Source: JAJAZB01 sp964244295
GTDB lineage: Bacteria > Bacteroidota > Bacteroidia > Cytophagales > Spirosomataceae
DNA: 64,000 nucleotides
Assembly (NCBI GenBank): GCA_964244295.1
Contig: CAXTIG010000027.1
Span: 27,287-91,286, forward strand
Reading direction: 5' to 3'
Part shown: piece by piece, positions 16,907 through 26,603 of the stretch
Numbering within the stretch: the first letter of the stretch is position 1
Layout of the letters: every line of letters begins with the position of its first letter
Made by a program: the position numbers and the translations under genes
Notes under the pieces: generated by a model
Told to the model about the DNA's origin: nothing
The model's input: the letters and a program-made list of their open reading frames with translations, nothing else
Database searches by the model: none

Positions 16907-19900
16907 ATGAAAAATTCGCTACGATGCTACGACGTCGTGGTTACGGCCATGCGAATCACCCTCAGTCAACTCCTGCTGGCCGCGCTCGCCTTGAGCGCCT
17001 CCTTCGCCCGCGACGGCAAGGCCCAGGACGTGCTTCAACAGAAAATCACCGTGCAGGTGCAGGGACAAACCGTCCGCGCCGTGCTGGGGCTGGTGGCCCA
17101 GCGCGCCGACGTGAAGTTCCTCTACAGTTCGACGCTCATCCGGGCCAACCGGCCCGTGAGCCTCAACGCCATCGACGCGCCCCTGGAGGCGGTGCTCGCC
17201 GACCTGCTCACCCCGCTGGGCCTGACCTACGAAGTGGCGGGCCGACAAATTGCCCTCCGTCGCCTGGCTCCGCCCAAAACCAGTGCGCTGCCCCCCGCTG
17301 AAGTCGAGCCGGTGGACGTGTCGGTGTCGGGCACCGTGGTGGACGAAAATGGCGGGGCTTTGCCCGGCGTGAGCGTCCTTGTGAAAGGCAGCTCGCGCGG
17401 CACGACCACCAACACCGAAGGAGTTTTCCGCCTCGACGTGCCCGGCCCGGAGGCCGTGCTCGTGTTTTCGTACGTCGGGTACGTGAAGCAGGAACTGGCC
17501 ATAGGCAATCAGAGTACGCTCGCCGTGACGCTGTTGCCCGAAGACAAAACTCTCAACGAAGTCGTGGTGGTCGGTTACGGTACCCAGCGCCGCCGCGAGG
17601 TGAGCAGCGCGGTGGCGTCGGTGGCGGCGAAAGACATTCAGAACCAGGTCACCAACAACCCGCTCAACGCCCTGGCCGCCCAAATGCCCGGCGTGCAGAT
17701 TACCCAGACCACCGGGCGGTTGGGGGCCAACCCCGTCGTGCGGATTCGGGGGACGGGGTCCATCAGCGCCGGGAACAGCCCGCTCTACGTGGTGGACGGC
17801 ATTCCGCTCAACGACGCCTCGGATTTTAACCTGCTCAACCCCAGCGACATCGAGACCATCGACGTACTCAAAGACGCCGCCTCCGCCGCCATTTACGGCT
17901 CGCGGGGGGGCAACGGGGTGATTTTGATTACGACCAAAAAAGGCAAAGCCGGCAAAGCCCGCGTCGATTTCAGCTACTACACCGGCGTGCAGCAGGTGAG
18001 CAAGAAAATCGACGTGCTCGGTCGCGACGAGCACATCGACCTGGTGAAGGAAACCGTCAACGAAAACTGGCGGCTTGCCGGGGGCGCGGCCTCGGTACCC
18101 AACGGGCAGCGGCGCATCAACAACTCGCCCGTGGCCTTCAACTACCCGGCCTCCTACGACGACCCGGCCAACCTGCCCGACACCGACTGGCAGGATTTGA
18201 TTTACCAGAAAGCGCCCATCAGCAACTACCAGGTTTCGGCTTCGGGCGGCTCCGAATCGGTGCGCTACTACCTGTCGGGCAATTACTTCACCCAGGACGG
18301 CATCATCCGCAGCACCGATTACAAACGCTACTCGCTCCGGGCCAACGTGGACGCGACGATTAGCCCGAAAATCCGGGCGGGCGTGGGCTTTTCGCCCTCG
18401 TACTCCGCCGAAAACCAGCAGGATACCGACGGGCACTGGTCGGCGGGGGGCATCGTGCTCTCGGCCCTGGGAATGCCGCCCACGTACCTGCCCCGCACCG
18501 CCGACGGCCTCTACGGGCAAACGCTGGGCAACCCGGAGTTCACGAATACCTCCTACGTGTCGCTGCTGTACTCGCCGCTGGCGTACCTCGAAGATCCAAA
18601 TTTTAAAAACCGCCGGGAGGTGCTCCGAATGCTGGGCACCAGCTACGTGGAGTGGGAGCCGCTGAAGAACCTGACTCTGCGCAGCAGCCTCAACCTCGAC
18701 GCCCGCGCCGGCTGGCTGAATTTTTACCGCCCTTCGACGGTCTCCATCCCCAATTCACCCGCGCTCACGCCGGGGTCGCCCAACCCCAACTTAGCCAACA
18801 TTGCCTCCACGCACGACGAATCGCGGAACCTCAACTACGCCTGGGACAACACGGCCACGTACAGCCGCAGCTTCGGCGAGGCCCACAGCCTGACGGCCCT
18901 GGTGGGGTATTCCGTTCAGCGCAACACGAACGAGTCGAACTCCACCAGCGGGCAAACCGGCACCTTCGACAACGATTTGGTGACCTACCCCTCGGCGGCC
19001 AACATCCGCACCGGCAACGCCAGCAAGTCGTACTGGTCGCTGCTGAGTTACCTGGCGCGGGTCAATTATTCCTTCAAAGACCGGTACTTCCTGACCGCCG
19101 CCCTGCGCCGCGACGGGTCGAGCCGCTTCGCGCCCAACAACAAATGGGCGCTTTTCCCCTCGGTGTCGGCGGCCTGGCGGGTGTCGGACGAGGCGTTTTT
19201 GAAAAATTCAGCCGTCGTCAACGAGGCCAAACTCCGGGCCAGCTACGGTGTCACGGGGAATTTCAACATCGGGAATTTTGCCTACCAGGCCCTGCTGGGC
19301 AAGGACAATTACAGTTTCGGGGCGGGTGTCGGCACGCTCGTGGGTGGGGTGGCGGCGAGCAATTTGCCCAACCCTGATTTGTCCTGGGAAACCAACCGCC
19401 AGCTCGATTTTGGCCTCGACCTCAGCCTCTGGCAAAACCGCCTGACGCTCAACGCCGATTACTACGACCGCGTCACCGACGGGCTGCTGTACAGCACGCC
19501 CGTGCCGAGCGTGTCGGGCTTTTCGAGCGTACTGACCAACATTGGCTCGGTGCGCAACCGGGGCGTGGAACTGGGGCTGACCGGGGTGATTTTCGCCCCT
19601 AAAAACGGCTTCCACTGGGCCATTTCGCAGGTGTTTTCGCTCAACCGCAACACGTTGCTCAAACTCGGCACCAACGACGAACCCATCCGGGTGACGACCG
19701 AAAACACCGTCACCCAGATTTCGCAGGTGGGCGGCTCGTTCGGGGAATTTTACGGCTACCGGGTGCTGGGCATTTTCCAGAACCAGGCCGACGTGGACGC
19801 CAACCCACAGGGCAAATTCAACGCCGGTTCGCGGCCCGGCGACCCGAAGTTTTTCGACGCCAACGGCGACGGCACCCTCACCCCCGACGACCGCGTGGTG

Positions 19901-20428
19901 CTGGGCAACCCCAACCCCGATTTCAGCTACGGGCAGACGCACCGGTTTTCGTACAAAAACCTGGATTTGGAGGTGCAGTTTCAGGGCGTGCAGGGCGGGA
20001 AAATCATGTACCTGGCCTCCCGGTTTTTTGGCATCAACAACCCCTCGTATTCCAACCTCGACCTGGCCCGCGACCGCTGGCGTTCGCCCGAACAGCCGGG
20101 CAGCGGGCAAACCCGGCAGTACACCAGCACGGCCCTCCCGGCGGGCCTGACCGAGTCGCTCACCGACCGCTTTCTGTACGACGGCTCGTACCTCCGCCTG
20201 CGGAACGTCACGCTGGGCTTCACGCTGCCCGCCGCCTGGTTGAGCCGCCTGCCCCTGCGCTCGGTGCGGGTGTACGCTACCGGGCAGAACCTGCTGACGT
20301 TCAGCCAGTACCTCGGCTACAACCCCGAAGTGAGCCAGGACGCCGAGGGCGTCCGCACCCCCGGCCTCGACTACGGCGTCTATCCGCTGGCGCGCACCCT
20401 CACGTTTGGCATCAACCTGGGCCTCTAA
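16907..20428 (+). CDS. SusC/RagA-type TonB-dependent receptor with STN domain
   Basis: Outer-membrane beta-barrel importer of 1173 aa for glycan fragments. Order: signal peptide to about residue 40; STN signalling domain about 55-120 (VRAVLGLVAQRADVKFLYSS); carboxypeptidase-D-like domain about 140-215 (SGTVVDENGGALPGVSVLVKG); TonB-linked segment NEVVVVGYGTQRR; plug domain with VRIRGTGSISAGNSPLYVVDG; then the barrel to a C-terminal aromatic strand. The STN domain makes this a transducer that works with the upstream FecR and ECF sigma. The SusD partner follows 12 bp downstream. Cargo is probably the uronic-acid glycan handled by the neighbouring operon, which is inferred from location. Confidence 0.96.
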   Translation: MKNSLRCYDVVVTAMRITLSQLLLAALALSASFARDGKAQDVLQQKITVQVQGQTVRAVLGLVAQRADVKFLYSSTLIRANRPVSLNAIDAPLEAVLADLLTPLGLTYEVAGRQIALRRLAPPKTSALPPAEVEPVDVSVSGTVVDENGGALPGVSVLVKGSSRGTTTNTEGVFRLDVPGPEAVLVFSYVGYVKQELAIGNQSTLAVTLLPEDKTLNEVVVVGYGTQRRREVSSAVASVAAKDIQNQVTNNPLNALAAQMPGVQITQTTGRLGANPVVRIRGTGSISAGNSPLYVVDGIPLNDASDFNLLNPSDIETIDVLKDAASAAIYGSRGGNGVILITTKKGKAGKARVDFSYYTGVQQVSKKIDVLGRDEHIDLVKETVNENWRLAGGAASVPNGQRRINNSPVAFNYPASYDDPANLPDTDWQDLIYQKAPISNYQVSASGGSESVRYYLSGNYFTQDGIIRSTDYKRYSLRANVDATISPKIRAGVGFSPSYSAENQQDTDGHWSAGGIVLSALGMPPTYLPRTADGLYGQTLGNPEFTNTSYVSLLYSPLAYLEDPNFKNRREVLRMLGTSYVEWEPLKNLTLRSSLNLDARAGWLNFYRPSTVSIPNSPALTPGSPNPNLANIASTHDESRNLNYAWDNTATYSRSFGEAHSLTALVGYSVQRNTNESNSTSGQTGTFDNDLVTYPSAANIRTGNASKSYWSLLSYLARVNYSFKDRYFLTAALRRDGSSRFAPNNKWALFPSVSAAWRVSDEAFLKNSAVVNEAKLRASYGVTGNFNIGNFAYQALLGKDNYSFGAGVGTLVGGVAASNLPNPDLSWETNRQLDFGLDLSLWQNRLTLNADYYDRVTDGLLYSTPVPSVSGFSSVLTNIGSVRNRGVELGLTGVIFAPKNGFHWAISQVFSLNRNTLLKLGTNDEPIRVTTENTVTQISQVGGSFGEFYGYRVLGIFQNQADVDANPQGKFNAGSRPGDPKFFDANGDGTLTPDDRVVLGNPNPDFSYGQTHRFSYKNLDLEVQFQGVQGGKIMYLASRFFGINNPSYSNLDLARDRWRSPEQPGSGQTRQYTSTALPAGLTESLTDRFLYDGSYLRLRNVTLGFTLPAAWLSRLPLRSVRVYATGQNLLTFSQYLGYNPEVSQDAEGVRTPGLDYGVYPLARTLTFGINLGL

Positions 20429-20440
20429 CCTTTTTTGACC

Positions 20441-21913
20441 ATGAAAAGAACTTACTTTTTCGGAATCCTGCTGACCGCCCTCGGCACGCTGCTGGGGTGC
20501 AGCGACGCGTTCATCAACCTCGACCCGGTCACGGCGGCCACGCCCACCAATTTTTACCGCACGGCCAACGATTTCACCAACGCCCTCAACGCCACCTACG
20601 CCCGCTTGCAGGGCGAAGGGCTGTTTGCCAACGACTACGTGTTCGGCGACATTGCCACCGACAATTCGGCGGCGGAACTAACCGCCTGCATTTCCGGGCA
20701 CTGCGATTTTGACAATTTTCAGGTACTGCCCGGTAACTCGACGGCGGCTTCGCTGCTCAACAGCCGCTGGCAGGACGCCTACCAGGGCATTTCCCGCGCC
20801 AACGCCCTGCTCGACCGCCTCCCGGCGGCGAGTTTCGACGAGGCCCTGAAAAAGCGGCTCGGCGGCGAAGCCCAGTTTCTGCGGGCTTTGTTTTACTTCA
20901 AACTCGCCACTACCTTCGGCGACGTGCCCCTGACGCTCAAAGAAATTACCTCGCCCGCCGAGAGCTACGCCCTGGGCCGCGAACCCGTGGCGAAGGTGTT
21001 CGACCAAATCGAAACCGACCTGAAAGCGGCGGCCACCGCCCTGCCCGAACGCTACACGGGCAGCGACGTGGGCCGGGCCACCAGCGGCAGCGCCAAAGCC
21101 TTGCTGGGGCGCACGTACCTCACGCGGAAAAAATGGGGCGAAGCGGTGGCGGTGTTGAAGGAAGTGGAAGCGGGCAAGGTGTACAGCCTGTTGCCCGCCT
21201 TCGCCGACGTATTCCGGGCCGACAACGGCAACAACGCCGAAATCGTGTTTGCCGTGCAGTACACGCGGGGCGGGGTGGGCGAGGGCAGCGGTTTTGGCAC
21301 CAACTTCGCGCCGCGCGGGTCGGGAACGCTCGTGACGAAGGCCGGTTCGCCCAACGGCAGCAACACGCCCACGGTGGACATCCTCCGGGCCTACGAACCC
21401 GGCGACCTGCGCTTCGCCACCACGCTCGATTCGGCTTACACCGACGCGACGGGCAAAAAAGTGTTCGTTCGTTACGTGAAAAAATACCTCGACGCGGGCA
21501 TCACGGCGGCGGGCGACGGGGCCAACGACTGGCCGGTGATTCGCTATTCCGACGTGCTGCTGATGCTGGCCGAAGCCCTCAACGAAACCGGCCAGCCCGA
21601 CGTGGCGCTCCCGTACCTCAACGCCGTGCGGAAACGGGCCGGGCTGAAGGACAAAACCGCCCTGACCCAGGCCGCCCTGCGGCTCGCCATCGAAGGGGAG
21701 CGCCGGGTGGAATTTGCCTTCGAGGGGCTGCGGTACTACGATTTGCTGCGCACCGACCGCCTGCTGCCGGTGATGAATGCGTATTTTCGCCAGTACGCCA
21801 TCCGCTTCAATGGGGCCACCATCGAGGTGAAACCCCACCAGACGCTGTTGCCCGTGCCGCAAGTACAGATGGATGTCAATCCGGGGAAAATCACGCAGAA
21901 TCCGGGGTATTGA
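20441..21913 (+). CDS. SusD/RagB-family outer-membrane lipoprotein
   Basis: Glycan-binding lid of the SusCD uptake complex, 490 aa. The lipoprotein signal ends at LGTLLGC (Cys about residue 20). The fold shows the SusD N-terminal helices with TPR-like packing (YRTANDFTNALNATYARL, NSRWQDAYQGISRANALLDRL) and the C-terminal SusD domain (VLLMLAEALNETGQPDVALPYLNAVRKRAGL, ERRVEFAFEGLRYYDLLRT). The ATG at 20441 is preferred to a TTG two codons upstream. It directly follows its SusC and is separated from the BNR gene by a family A palindrome. Confidence 0.95.
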   Translation: MKRTYFFGILLTALGTLLGCSDAFINLDPVTAATPTNFYRTANDFTNALNATYARLQGEGLFANDYVFGDIATDNSAAELTACISGHCDFDNFQVLPGNSTAASLLNSRWQDAYQGISRANALLDRLPAASFDEALKKRLGGEAQFLRALFYFKLATTFGDVPLTLKEITSPAESYALGREPVAKVFDQIETDLKAAATALPERYTGSDVGRATSGSAKALLGRTYLTRKKWGEAVAVLKEVEAGKVYSLLPAFADVFRADNGNNAEIVFAVQYTRGGVGEGSGFGTNFAPRGSGTLVTKAGSPNGSNTPTVDILRAYEPGDLRFATTLDSAYTDATGKKVFVRYVKKYLDAGITAAGDGANDWPVIRYSDVLLMLAEALNETGQPDVALPYLNAVRKRAGLKDKTALTQAALRLAIEGERRVEFAFEGLRYYDLLRTDRLLPVMNAYFRQYAIRFNGATIEVKPHQTLLPVPQVQMDVNPGKITQNPGY

Positions 21914-21932
21914 TGAATTTTTTTGAGAATGA

Positions 21933-22023
21933 AACGGGTCACGCTGAGCGGAGTCGAAGCGCGGTGCGGTGGGCCAACGCTGACCAGCCGCACGCGCTTC
22001 GACTCCGCTCAGCGTGACCCGTT
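21933..22023. repeat. Palindromic repeat family A, copy 2
   Basis: Two 30-nt arms (21933-21962 and 21994-22023) are perfectly complementary, including an AACGG/CCGTT outer flank private to this copy. An inner GTGCGG/CCGCAC stem extends it. It lies between susD and the BNR-4 gene. Confidence 0.93.
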
Positions 22024-22057
22024 CGGAACCTAAAACTTTCCCCTCTTTTCACCGTCC

Positions 22058-23554
22058 ATGAACCTCCTCCCCCTGCTTCGCTGGCTCTTCATTTTCCCGG
22101 TTACGAGTCTGGCCCTGGCCCAAACGCCCGGCCAAACATTAAACCAAAAAGCCAGTGGCTACCAGGGCATCTGGTACTTCAACGAACCGCTCAAAAACGA
22201 GTACGTGTACAAGTACAGCGGCGGGCTGGGCACCTACCCGGCCAACCACCACCCCTTCGCCGTGTACGCCCCGGCAGTGGGGAAAACGTTTTTTTGCTAC
22301 GGCGGCGTGACCGATTCCCTCTCGCGGGAACTGGGCCACTTCGTCGGCTGGTTCGACCACCGAACCAAGACCGTCTGCCGCCCGACGCTGCTGCTCAACA
22401 AGGGCACCGACGACGCCCACGATAACCCGGTGCTGCAACTCGACGTGCGGGGCTACGTCTGGGTTTTTTCTACTTCGCACGGCACCGAGCGGCCCTCGTT
22501 CATTCACCGCAGCCGGAAGCCTTACAATATTTCCGCCTTCGAGCGCATCGACGCCACCCGGCTCGACTCGGCGGGGCGGCGGGTGCCCTTCGATAACTTT
22601 TCGTACTTCCAGGTGCATTACCAGCCGGGGCACCGAACGCGGCCCGGGGGTTTCCTGGCCCTGATGACCCACTACGACCGGGGCGTTTTGCCGTTTGACG
22701 CGAAAAAAAACCGCCGCACCACCAGTTTTATCCGCAGTCCCGACGGCATCACCTGGTCGGCCTGGCGGGACGTGGGCACCATCGAAGAAGGCCACTACCA
22801 AACCAGCGCCCAGCGCGGGCAGCGGGTGGGCAGCGCCTTCAATTACCACCCCAACCGCAAGGTGGGCAACGGGCTGAATTACCGCACGAACCTGTACTAC
22901 GTCGAAACGCCGGATTTTGGCAAAACCTGGCAAACCGCCGACGGTCGGTCCCTCGCGCTGCCGCTCCGGGCGATTGAAAACGCCGCCCTGGTGAAAGACT
23001 ACCGCGCCGAGGGCCTCAACGTGTACATCAACGACGTGAACTTCGACGCCGCCGGGCACCCCGTGATTTTCTATCTGACCAGCAAGGGCCACGAATCCGG
23101 CCCCGAAAACGCGCCGCACGCGTGGCACGTGGCGCACTGGACTGGTCAGCGCTGGGCCATTCACGACGTGGCCCAATCCGACCACAACTACGACATGGGT
23201 TCGCTGTACGTGGAGGGAAAAACCTGGCGCATCATCGGGCCGCTAGGGTCAGGCCCACAACCCTACGGCACGGGCGGAGAACTGACGTTGCTCGAAAGCC
23301 GCGACGAGGGCAAAACCTGGCAATCGGTTCGTGACCTGACGGCCTGGAGTGCCCGCAACCACTCCTATCCCCGCCGCCCGCTGGGGGTACACCCCGATTT
23401 TTACGCCTTCTGGGCCGATGGAAATGCCCGTCGGCCTTCGGCGTCGGTACTGTATTTCTGCAACCAGCGGGGGGACGTTTTTCAAATGCCCACCGTCATG
23501 ACGAAAGACGTTGACAAGCCGAAGCCCGTCTTTCCCGGCTCCCGTACCCGATAA
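22058..23554 (+). CDS. Secreted BNR-4 repeat protein, possible polysaccharide lyase
   Basis: A 498-aa secreted beta-propeller of the BNR-4 family. Signal peptide residues 1-21 (SLALAQ). The first blade motif GYQGIWYFNEP is followed by HHPFAVYAPAVGKTFFCYGG and DAHDNPVLQLDVRGYVWVF. Related propellers include ulvan lyases of PL24/PL25, which use His, Tyr and Arg residues on the propeller face; His-rich stretches here (NHHPF near residue 65, HDNP near 127, NYDMGS near 385) are compatible with that. It closes the ECF-FecR-SusCD transcription unit and ends at a strong terminator, making it the candidate surface enzyme that generates substrate for SusCD. Lyase activity is inferred; sialidase-like hydrolysis is the main alternative. 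Confidence 0.82.
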   Translation: MNLLPLLRWLFIFPVTSLALAQTPGQTLNQKASGYQGIWYFNEPLKNEYVYKYSGGLGTYPANHHPFAVYAPAVGKTFFCYGGVTDSLSRELGHFVGWFDHRTKTVCRPTLLLNKGTDDAHDNPVLQLDVRGYVWVFSTSHGTERPSFIHRSRKPYNISAFERIDATRLDSAGRRVPFDNFSYFQVHYQPGHRTRPGGFLALMTHYDRGVLPFDAKKNRRTTSFIRSPDGITWSAWRDVGTIEEGHYQTSAQRGQRVGSAFNYHPNRKVGNGLNYRTNLYYVETPDFGKTWQTADGRSLALPLRAIENAALVKDYRAEGLNVYINDVNFDAAGHPVIFYLTSKGHESGPENAPHAWHVAHWTGQRWAIHDVAQSDHNYDMGSLYVEGKTWRIIGPLGSGPQPYGTGGELTLLESRDEGKTWQSVRDLTAWSARNHSYPRRPLGVHPDFYAFWADGNARRPSASVLYFCNQRGDVFQMPTVMTKDVDKPKPVFPGSRTR

Positions 23555-23568
23555 CTTTACAACGGATA

Positions 23569-23603
23569 AACCGACTCCCGCCTGGGAGTCGGTTTTCTTT
23601 TTC
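23569..23603 (+). terminator. Rho-independent terminator after BNR-4 gene
   Basis: AACCGACTCCC and its complement GGGAGTCGGTT flank a 4-nt loop and are followed by TTTTCTTTTTC. It sits between convergent genes and may serve both strands. Confidence 0.85.
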
Positions 23604-23610
23604 TTTTCAT

Positions 23611-26298
23611 TCACTTCACCACGATGACGCGCTGCGTTTTAATTCGTTCGCCTTTCTGAAGTTGAACCACGTAAGTGCCGCCGGGTAGGCCATCGGTTTC
23701 CAGTTCTCCCTCAGTACCATCGAGGGTGATTTCTTTCACCACGCTCCCGTTTTGGGTGTAAAGTCGCACGAGAGCGTCAGAAAAGACGCCCCCAACGTGC
23801 AGTCGGATGACGGCTCCCACGGGGTTGGGATACACGCGCCAATCGCCTTCCCCGGTCAATTCGGGGGTTTGCCGGTTGGTGCCCGTGGTTTTGAACAAGG
23901 CCGAGGCCGGAATGCTTCGCTTGCTCAGTGCTGGCCCTTCGTATTTCACGTCGAGGGCCTGTTGCCACCCGGTTTTCTCGAAATAAATCACCCGAATAGC
24001 GTGTTGTCCGGCCTTCAGCCCAATTCGTCCTGAGCGCTCAGTGGCCGAATGAAGGCCGTCGTTTTCAACCACCACCGTTTGGCCAATGAACAAGCGGCTG
24101 CCGTCGTCGGAGGTGGTGAAGAACGTGTACTGCCCGTCGGTCGGAACGCTGACAAAACCCTCGAAGACAAACCCAAACCGGTCGCTGAGTCTACGGGGGC
24201 TAAGCGAAAACGTACTCACGGTGCCGGTAGAGACCGGACTAAGGGCATCGAAATTGGGCAGGTTGTTCCACTCACCTTCGTAGTAGCGGTAGTTCAACCC
24301 GGCGGTGGTGCTGGTCGGGTTTTCCGGCTCGCGCAGGGGGGCGTTGAAATTGGCGGTGTACGTGGTGTTGTTCACCGGCGTGGCGAAGGTCTGCGTCGTT
24401 GCGCCGCCCTGTTGCCAGGAGGCAAACGTGTACACCAACCCATCGGCGGCACGGGTCTGCGGCGAAACCGTTCCGAGCGTCATTAAAACTCCCTCGACGC
24501 GGTCGAAGGTGTAGGGCGTTAGCACAGGAGTGCCGTCGAGGGTCAACTGCAAGCCCGCTGGGGCGGAGGCCAGGCTAATTTGGGAGGTGCGCGGAACCAC
24601 ATCCCGGTAGGCCGTGCCCGTGCTGCCATTGGCATCGCGAACGGTCAGGGAAAGCCGGTAAAACACGTTGGTCGCCGTTTCGCCCTGGGTCGGAATTACG
24701 AAGGAGCCACTGCGTCCGTTGGTCGATACACTCACCGAGGGACCGGGGTGCGTGTGGGTATCATGGTGAAAGACCACACTCCACGTGTACGCACTGGCGG
24801 GCAGGTTGCCCTGTTCGGGATCGGTGCCCTGGCCCGAAAAGCTGATCGTGTTTCCCCCGGCGTAGGTGGCCCCCACGGCGGGCGAGTTGATCGTGGCGCT
24901 GGGCGGTTGGTTGGCCGCCGTCACGGTGAGCGTGGCGTTGCTGCTGGTCGTGCTGCCGGCGGTATTGCTCACCACCACCTTGTACGTACCCGCGTCGGCG
25001 CTGACGGCGGAGGCAATCGTGTAGCTGGCGTTGGTGGCCCCCGATAGCACCCCGTTGTTTTTGTACCACTGGTAACTGAGCGGAGCCGTGCCGGTGGCCG
25101 TCACGGTGAACGAAGCAGACTGCCCCACCGCCACGCTCAGGGTGGCAGGTTGAGTCGTGATGACCGGGGCCGAAGTTGGGTTGCTGAACTGAATCCGGTA
25201 GAGCGCGTTGGCTTCCCGCGAGAGAAAGTACAGGTTCCCATCCGGTCCGGTGGCAATGCACACGGCACTACCGGGCAGACTGGTGGCGAACGTTTGCCGG
25301 GAGGCCGTACCTCCCGACAGCACGAGCCGATTGATCCACTTGTTGCAGTAGTCGAGGTAAAAATAATTGCCCGCGTAAGCAGCCGGGTAATTGGTCGAAC
25401 CGGGGTTGAAAAAGGCCCCGCCCGTGATGGCACACCCCTGGTTATCACCGGAACCACGACCATAGTAGTACACCGGACTGACAAACCCGGCCACCGTCGT
25501 TCCTTCCTGGTTAGGCCAGCCGAAGTTCTGCCCCGCCGCCGTGGCATCGTCGATTTCCTCGTAGGTGTTTTGGCCCACGTCGTTCACGAATAGTCGTCCG
25601 GTGCCCGGTTGCACGTCGAAACTGAAGGGGTTGCGCAATCCCAGCGCCCACACCCGCTTGCTTTGTTCGGTGGTGCTGCTGCCGTTGGGCGTGGCGTTAT
25701 AAAACGGGTTGTCGGTGGGGGCCGAACCGTCGGAATTCAGCCGCAGCAGTTTCCCGTGGTAGGTATGGTAATTCTGGGCGTTGGCGGGCGTGGCGTTTTC
25801 GCCGATGGCCACGTAGAGCTTGCCGTCGGGGCCAAATTTCAGAAAACCCCCGTTGTGGTTGGTGGCTCCGCTGAGCGGGTCGAAATTGAGCAACACCGAT
25901 TCGCTGCCCGCCGCCATCACGTCGCCGTTGGCCGTCAGGCGCGAGAGGCGGTTGCGCCGGGGCGAACCCGTGTTGGGCGTGTAATAAATGTACAGGTACT
26001 GGTTGCTGCTAAAATTGGGATCGAAGGCCAGCCCAAGCAGGCCCCGTTCGCCGCTGGCATCGACGCCGAAACTCGCAAAATTGGTTCCGAGCAAGACTCC
26101 GTTTTTGAAAATACGGATCGCTCCGCTTTGCAGGCAGATAAACAGCCGCCCGTCGGGGGCGAAGGCCATTGCCGTGGGGTTACTGACTCCGGTGGCCACC
26201 TGCACCTGACTGAAATTAGGTGGGTAGCTCTGCGTAAGCCCCTGCTCAGGGGCCAGAATCAAGGCAGCAAAAAAAAGGAAGTAGGCGGCTTTTTTCAT
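23611..26298 (-). CDS. Secreted sugar-dehydrogenase-like (PQQ/GSDH) protein with Ig, PA14 and T9SS sorting domains
   Basis: Modular 895-aa exoprotein. Signal peptide 1-23; glucose/sorbosone dehydrogenase-type propeller about 30-400 (TAMAFAPDGRLFICLQSG, ERGLLGLAFDPNF, HNGGFLKFGPDGKLYVAIGEN, GLRNPFSFDVQPGTGRLFVNDVGQ); Ig-like domain about 410-490; a second Ig/PKD-like domain about 490-600; a short repeat domain to about 685; PA14 about 695-820 (YRYYEGEWNNLPNFDAL, TTSDDGSRLFIGQTVVVENDG); and a T9SS type A sorting domain at the end (WRVYPNPVGAVIRLHV ... KTQRVIVVK). It should be exported by the type IX system and anchored or released at the surface. The start at 26298 gives the signal peptide; the upstream extension does not. 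Substrate unknown. Confidence 0.92.
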   Translation of the reverse strand: MKKAAYFLFFAALILAPEQGLTQSYPPNFSQVQVATGVSNPTAMAFAPDGRLFICLQSGAIRIFKNGVLLGTNFASFGVDASGERGLLGLAFDPNFSSNQYLYIYYTPNTGSPRRNRLSRLTANGDVMAAGSESVLLNFDPLSGATNHNGGFLKFGPDGKLYVAIGENATPANAQNYHTYHGKLLRLNSDGSAPTDNPFYNATPNGSSTTEQSKRVWALGLRNPFSFDVQPGTGRLFVNDVGQNTYEEIDDATAAGQNFGWPNQEGTTVAGFVSPVYYYGRGSGDNQGCAITGGAFFNPGSTNYPAAYAGNYFYLDYCNKWINRLVLSGGTASRQTFATSLPGSAVCIATGPDGNLYFLSREANALYRIQFSNPTSAPVITTQPATLSVAVGQSASFTVTATGTAPLSYQWYKNNGVLSGATNASYTIASAVSADAGTYKVVVSNTAGSTTSSNATLTVTAANQPPSATINSPAVGATYAGGNTISFSGQGTDPEQGNLPASAYTWSVVFHHDTHTHPGPSVSVSTNGRSGSFVIPTQGETATNVFYRLSLTVRDANGSTGTAYRDVVPRTSQISLASAPAGLQLTLDGTPVLTPYTFDRVEGVLMTLGTVSPQTRAADGLVYTFASWQQGGATTQTFATPVNNTTYTANFNAPLREPENPTSTTAGLNYRYYEGEWNNLPNFDALSPVSTGTVSTFSLSPRRLSDRFGFVFEGFVSVPTDGQYTFFTTSDDGSRLFIGQTVVVENDGLHSATERSGRIGLKAGQHAIRVIYFEKTGWQQALDVKYEGPALSKRSIPASALFKTTGTNRQTPELTGEGDWRVYPNPVGAVIRLHVGGVFSDALVRLYTQNGSVVKEITLDGTEGELETDGLPGGTYVVQLQKGERIKTQRVIVVK

Positions 26299-26603
26299 AC
26301 GAATTTCAATTGGTTTAGTGAACGTTAGCAGAGAAATCACGTCGGTAAACGGGGCGGGATGGCCTCGTTTCGCAGCGTGCATGAAAGGTAACAAATGCCC
26401 CCCGTTGTGCAAATTTTCACGCCGGAATGTTCAATTTTCAACTCGCAGTTGCCTTGCTGCGCGTTGTTTATCGTCTCTAAAACTTGACTCAAAACTGTCG
26501 ATTGCCCATCTTTGAACCAGCGTGCGGCGCCAATCCGACCCGCTGGTGCCGGTCGGTTCGCCCGTTGACGCAAACCTCCGCCCAACCACCCCGCCAAGTT
26601 CTG
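26299..26603. other. Divergent intergenic region, 305 bp
   Basis: The gap separates the minus-strand dehydrogenase-like gene from the plus-strand regulator. It holds the regulator's promoter (26484-26514) and a long leader. No further gene or clear hairpin is seen. Confidence 0.5.
26484..26514 (+). promoter_or_regulatory. Bacteroidota-type promoter for LytTR regulator
   Basis: TTG at 26484-26486, a 20-nt spacer, then CATCTTTG at 26507-26514 (one mismatch from TAnnTTTG). It implies a leader of about 85 nt and argues against translation starting at the TTG at 26484. Confidence 0.6.
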
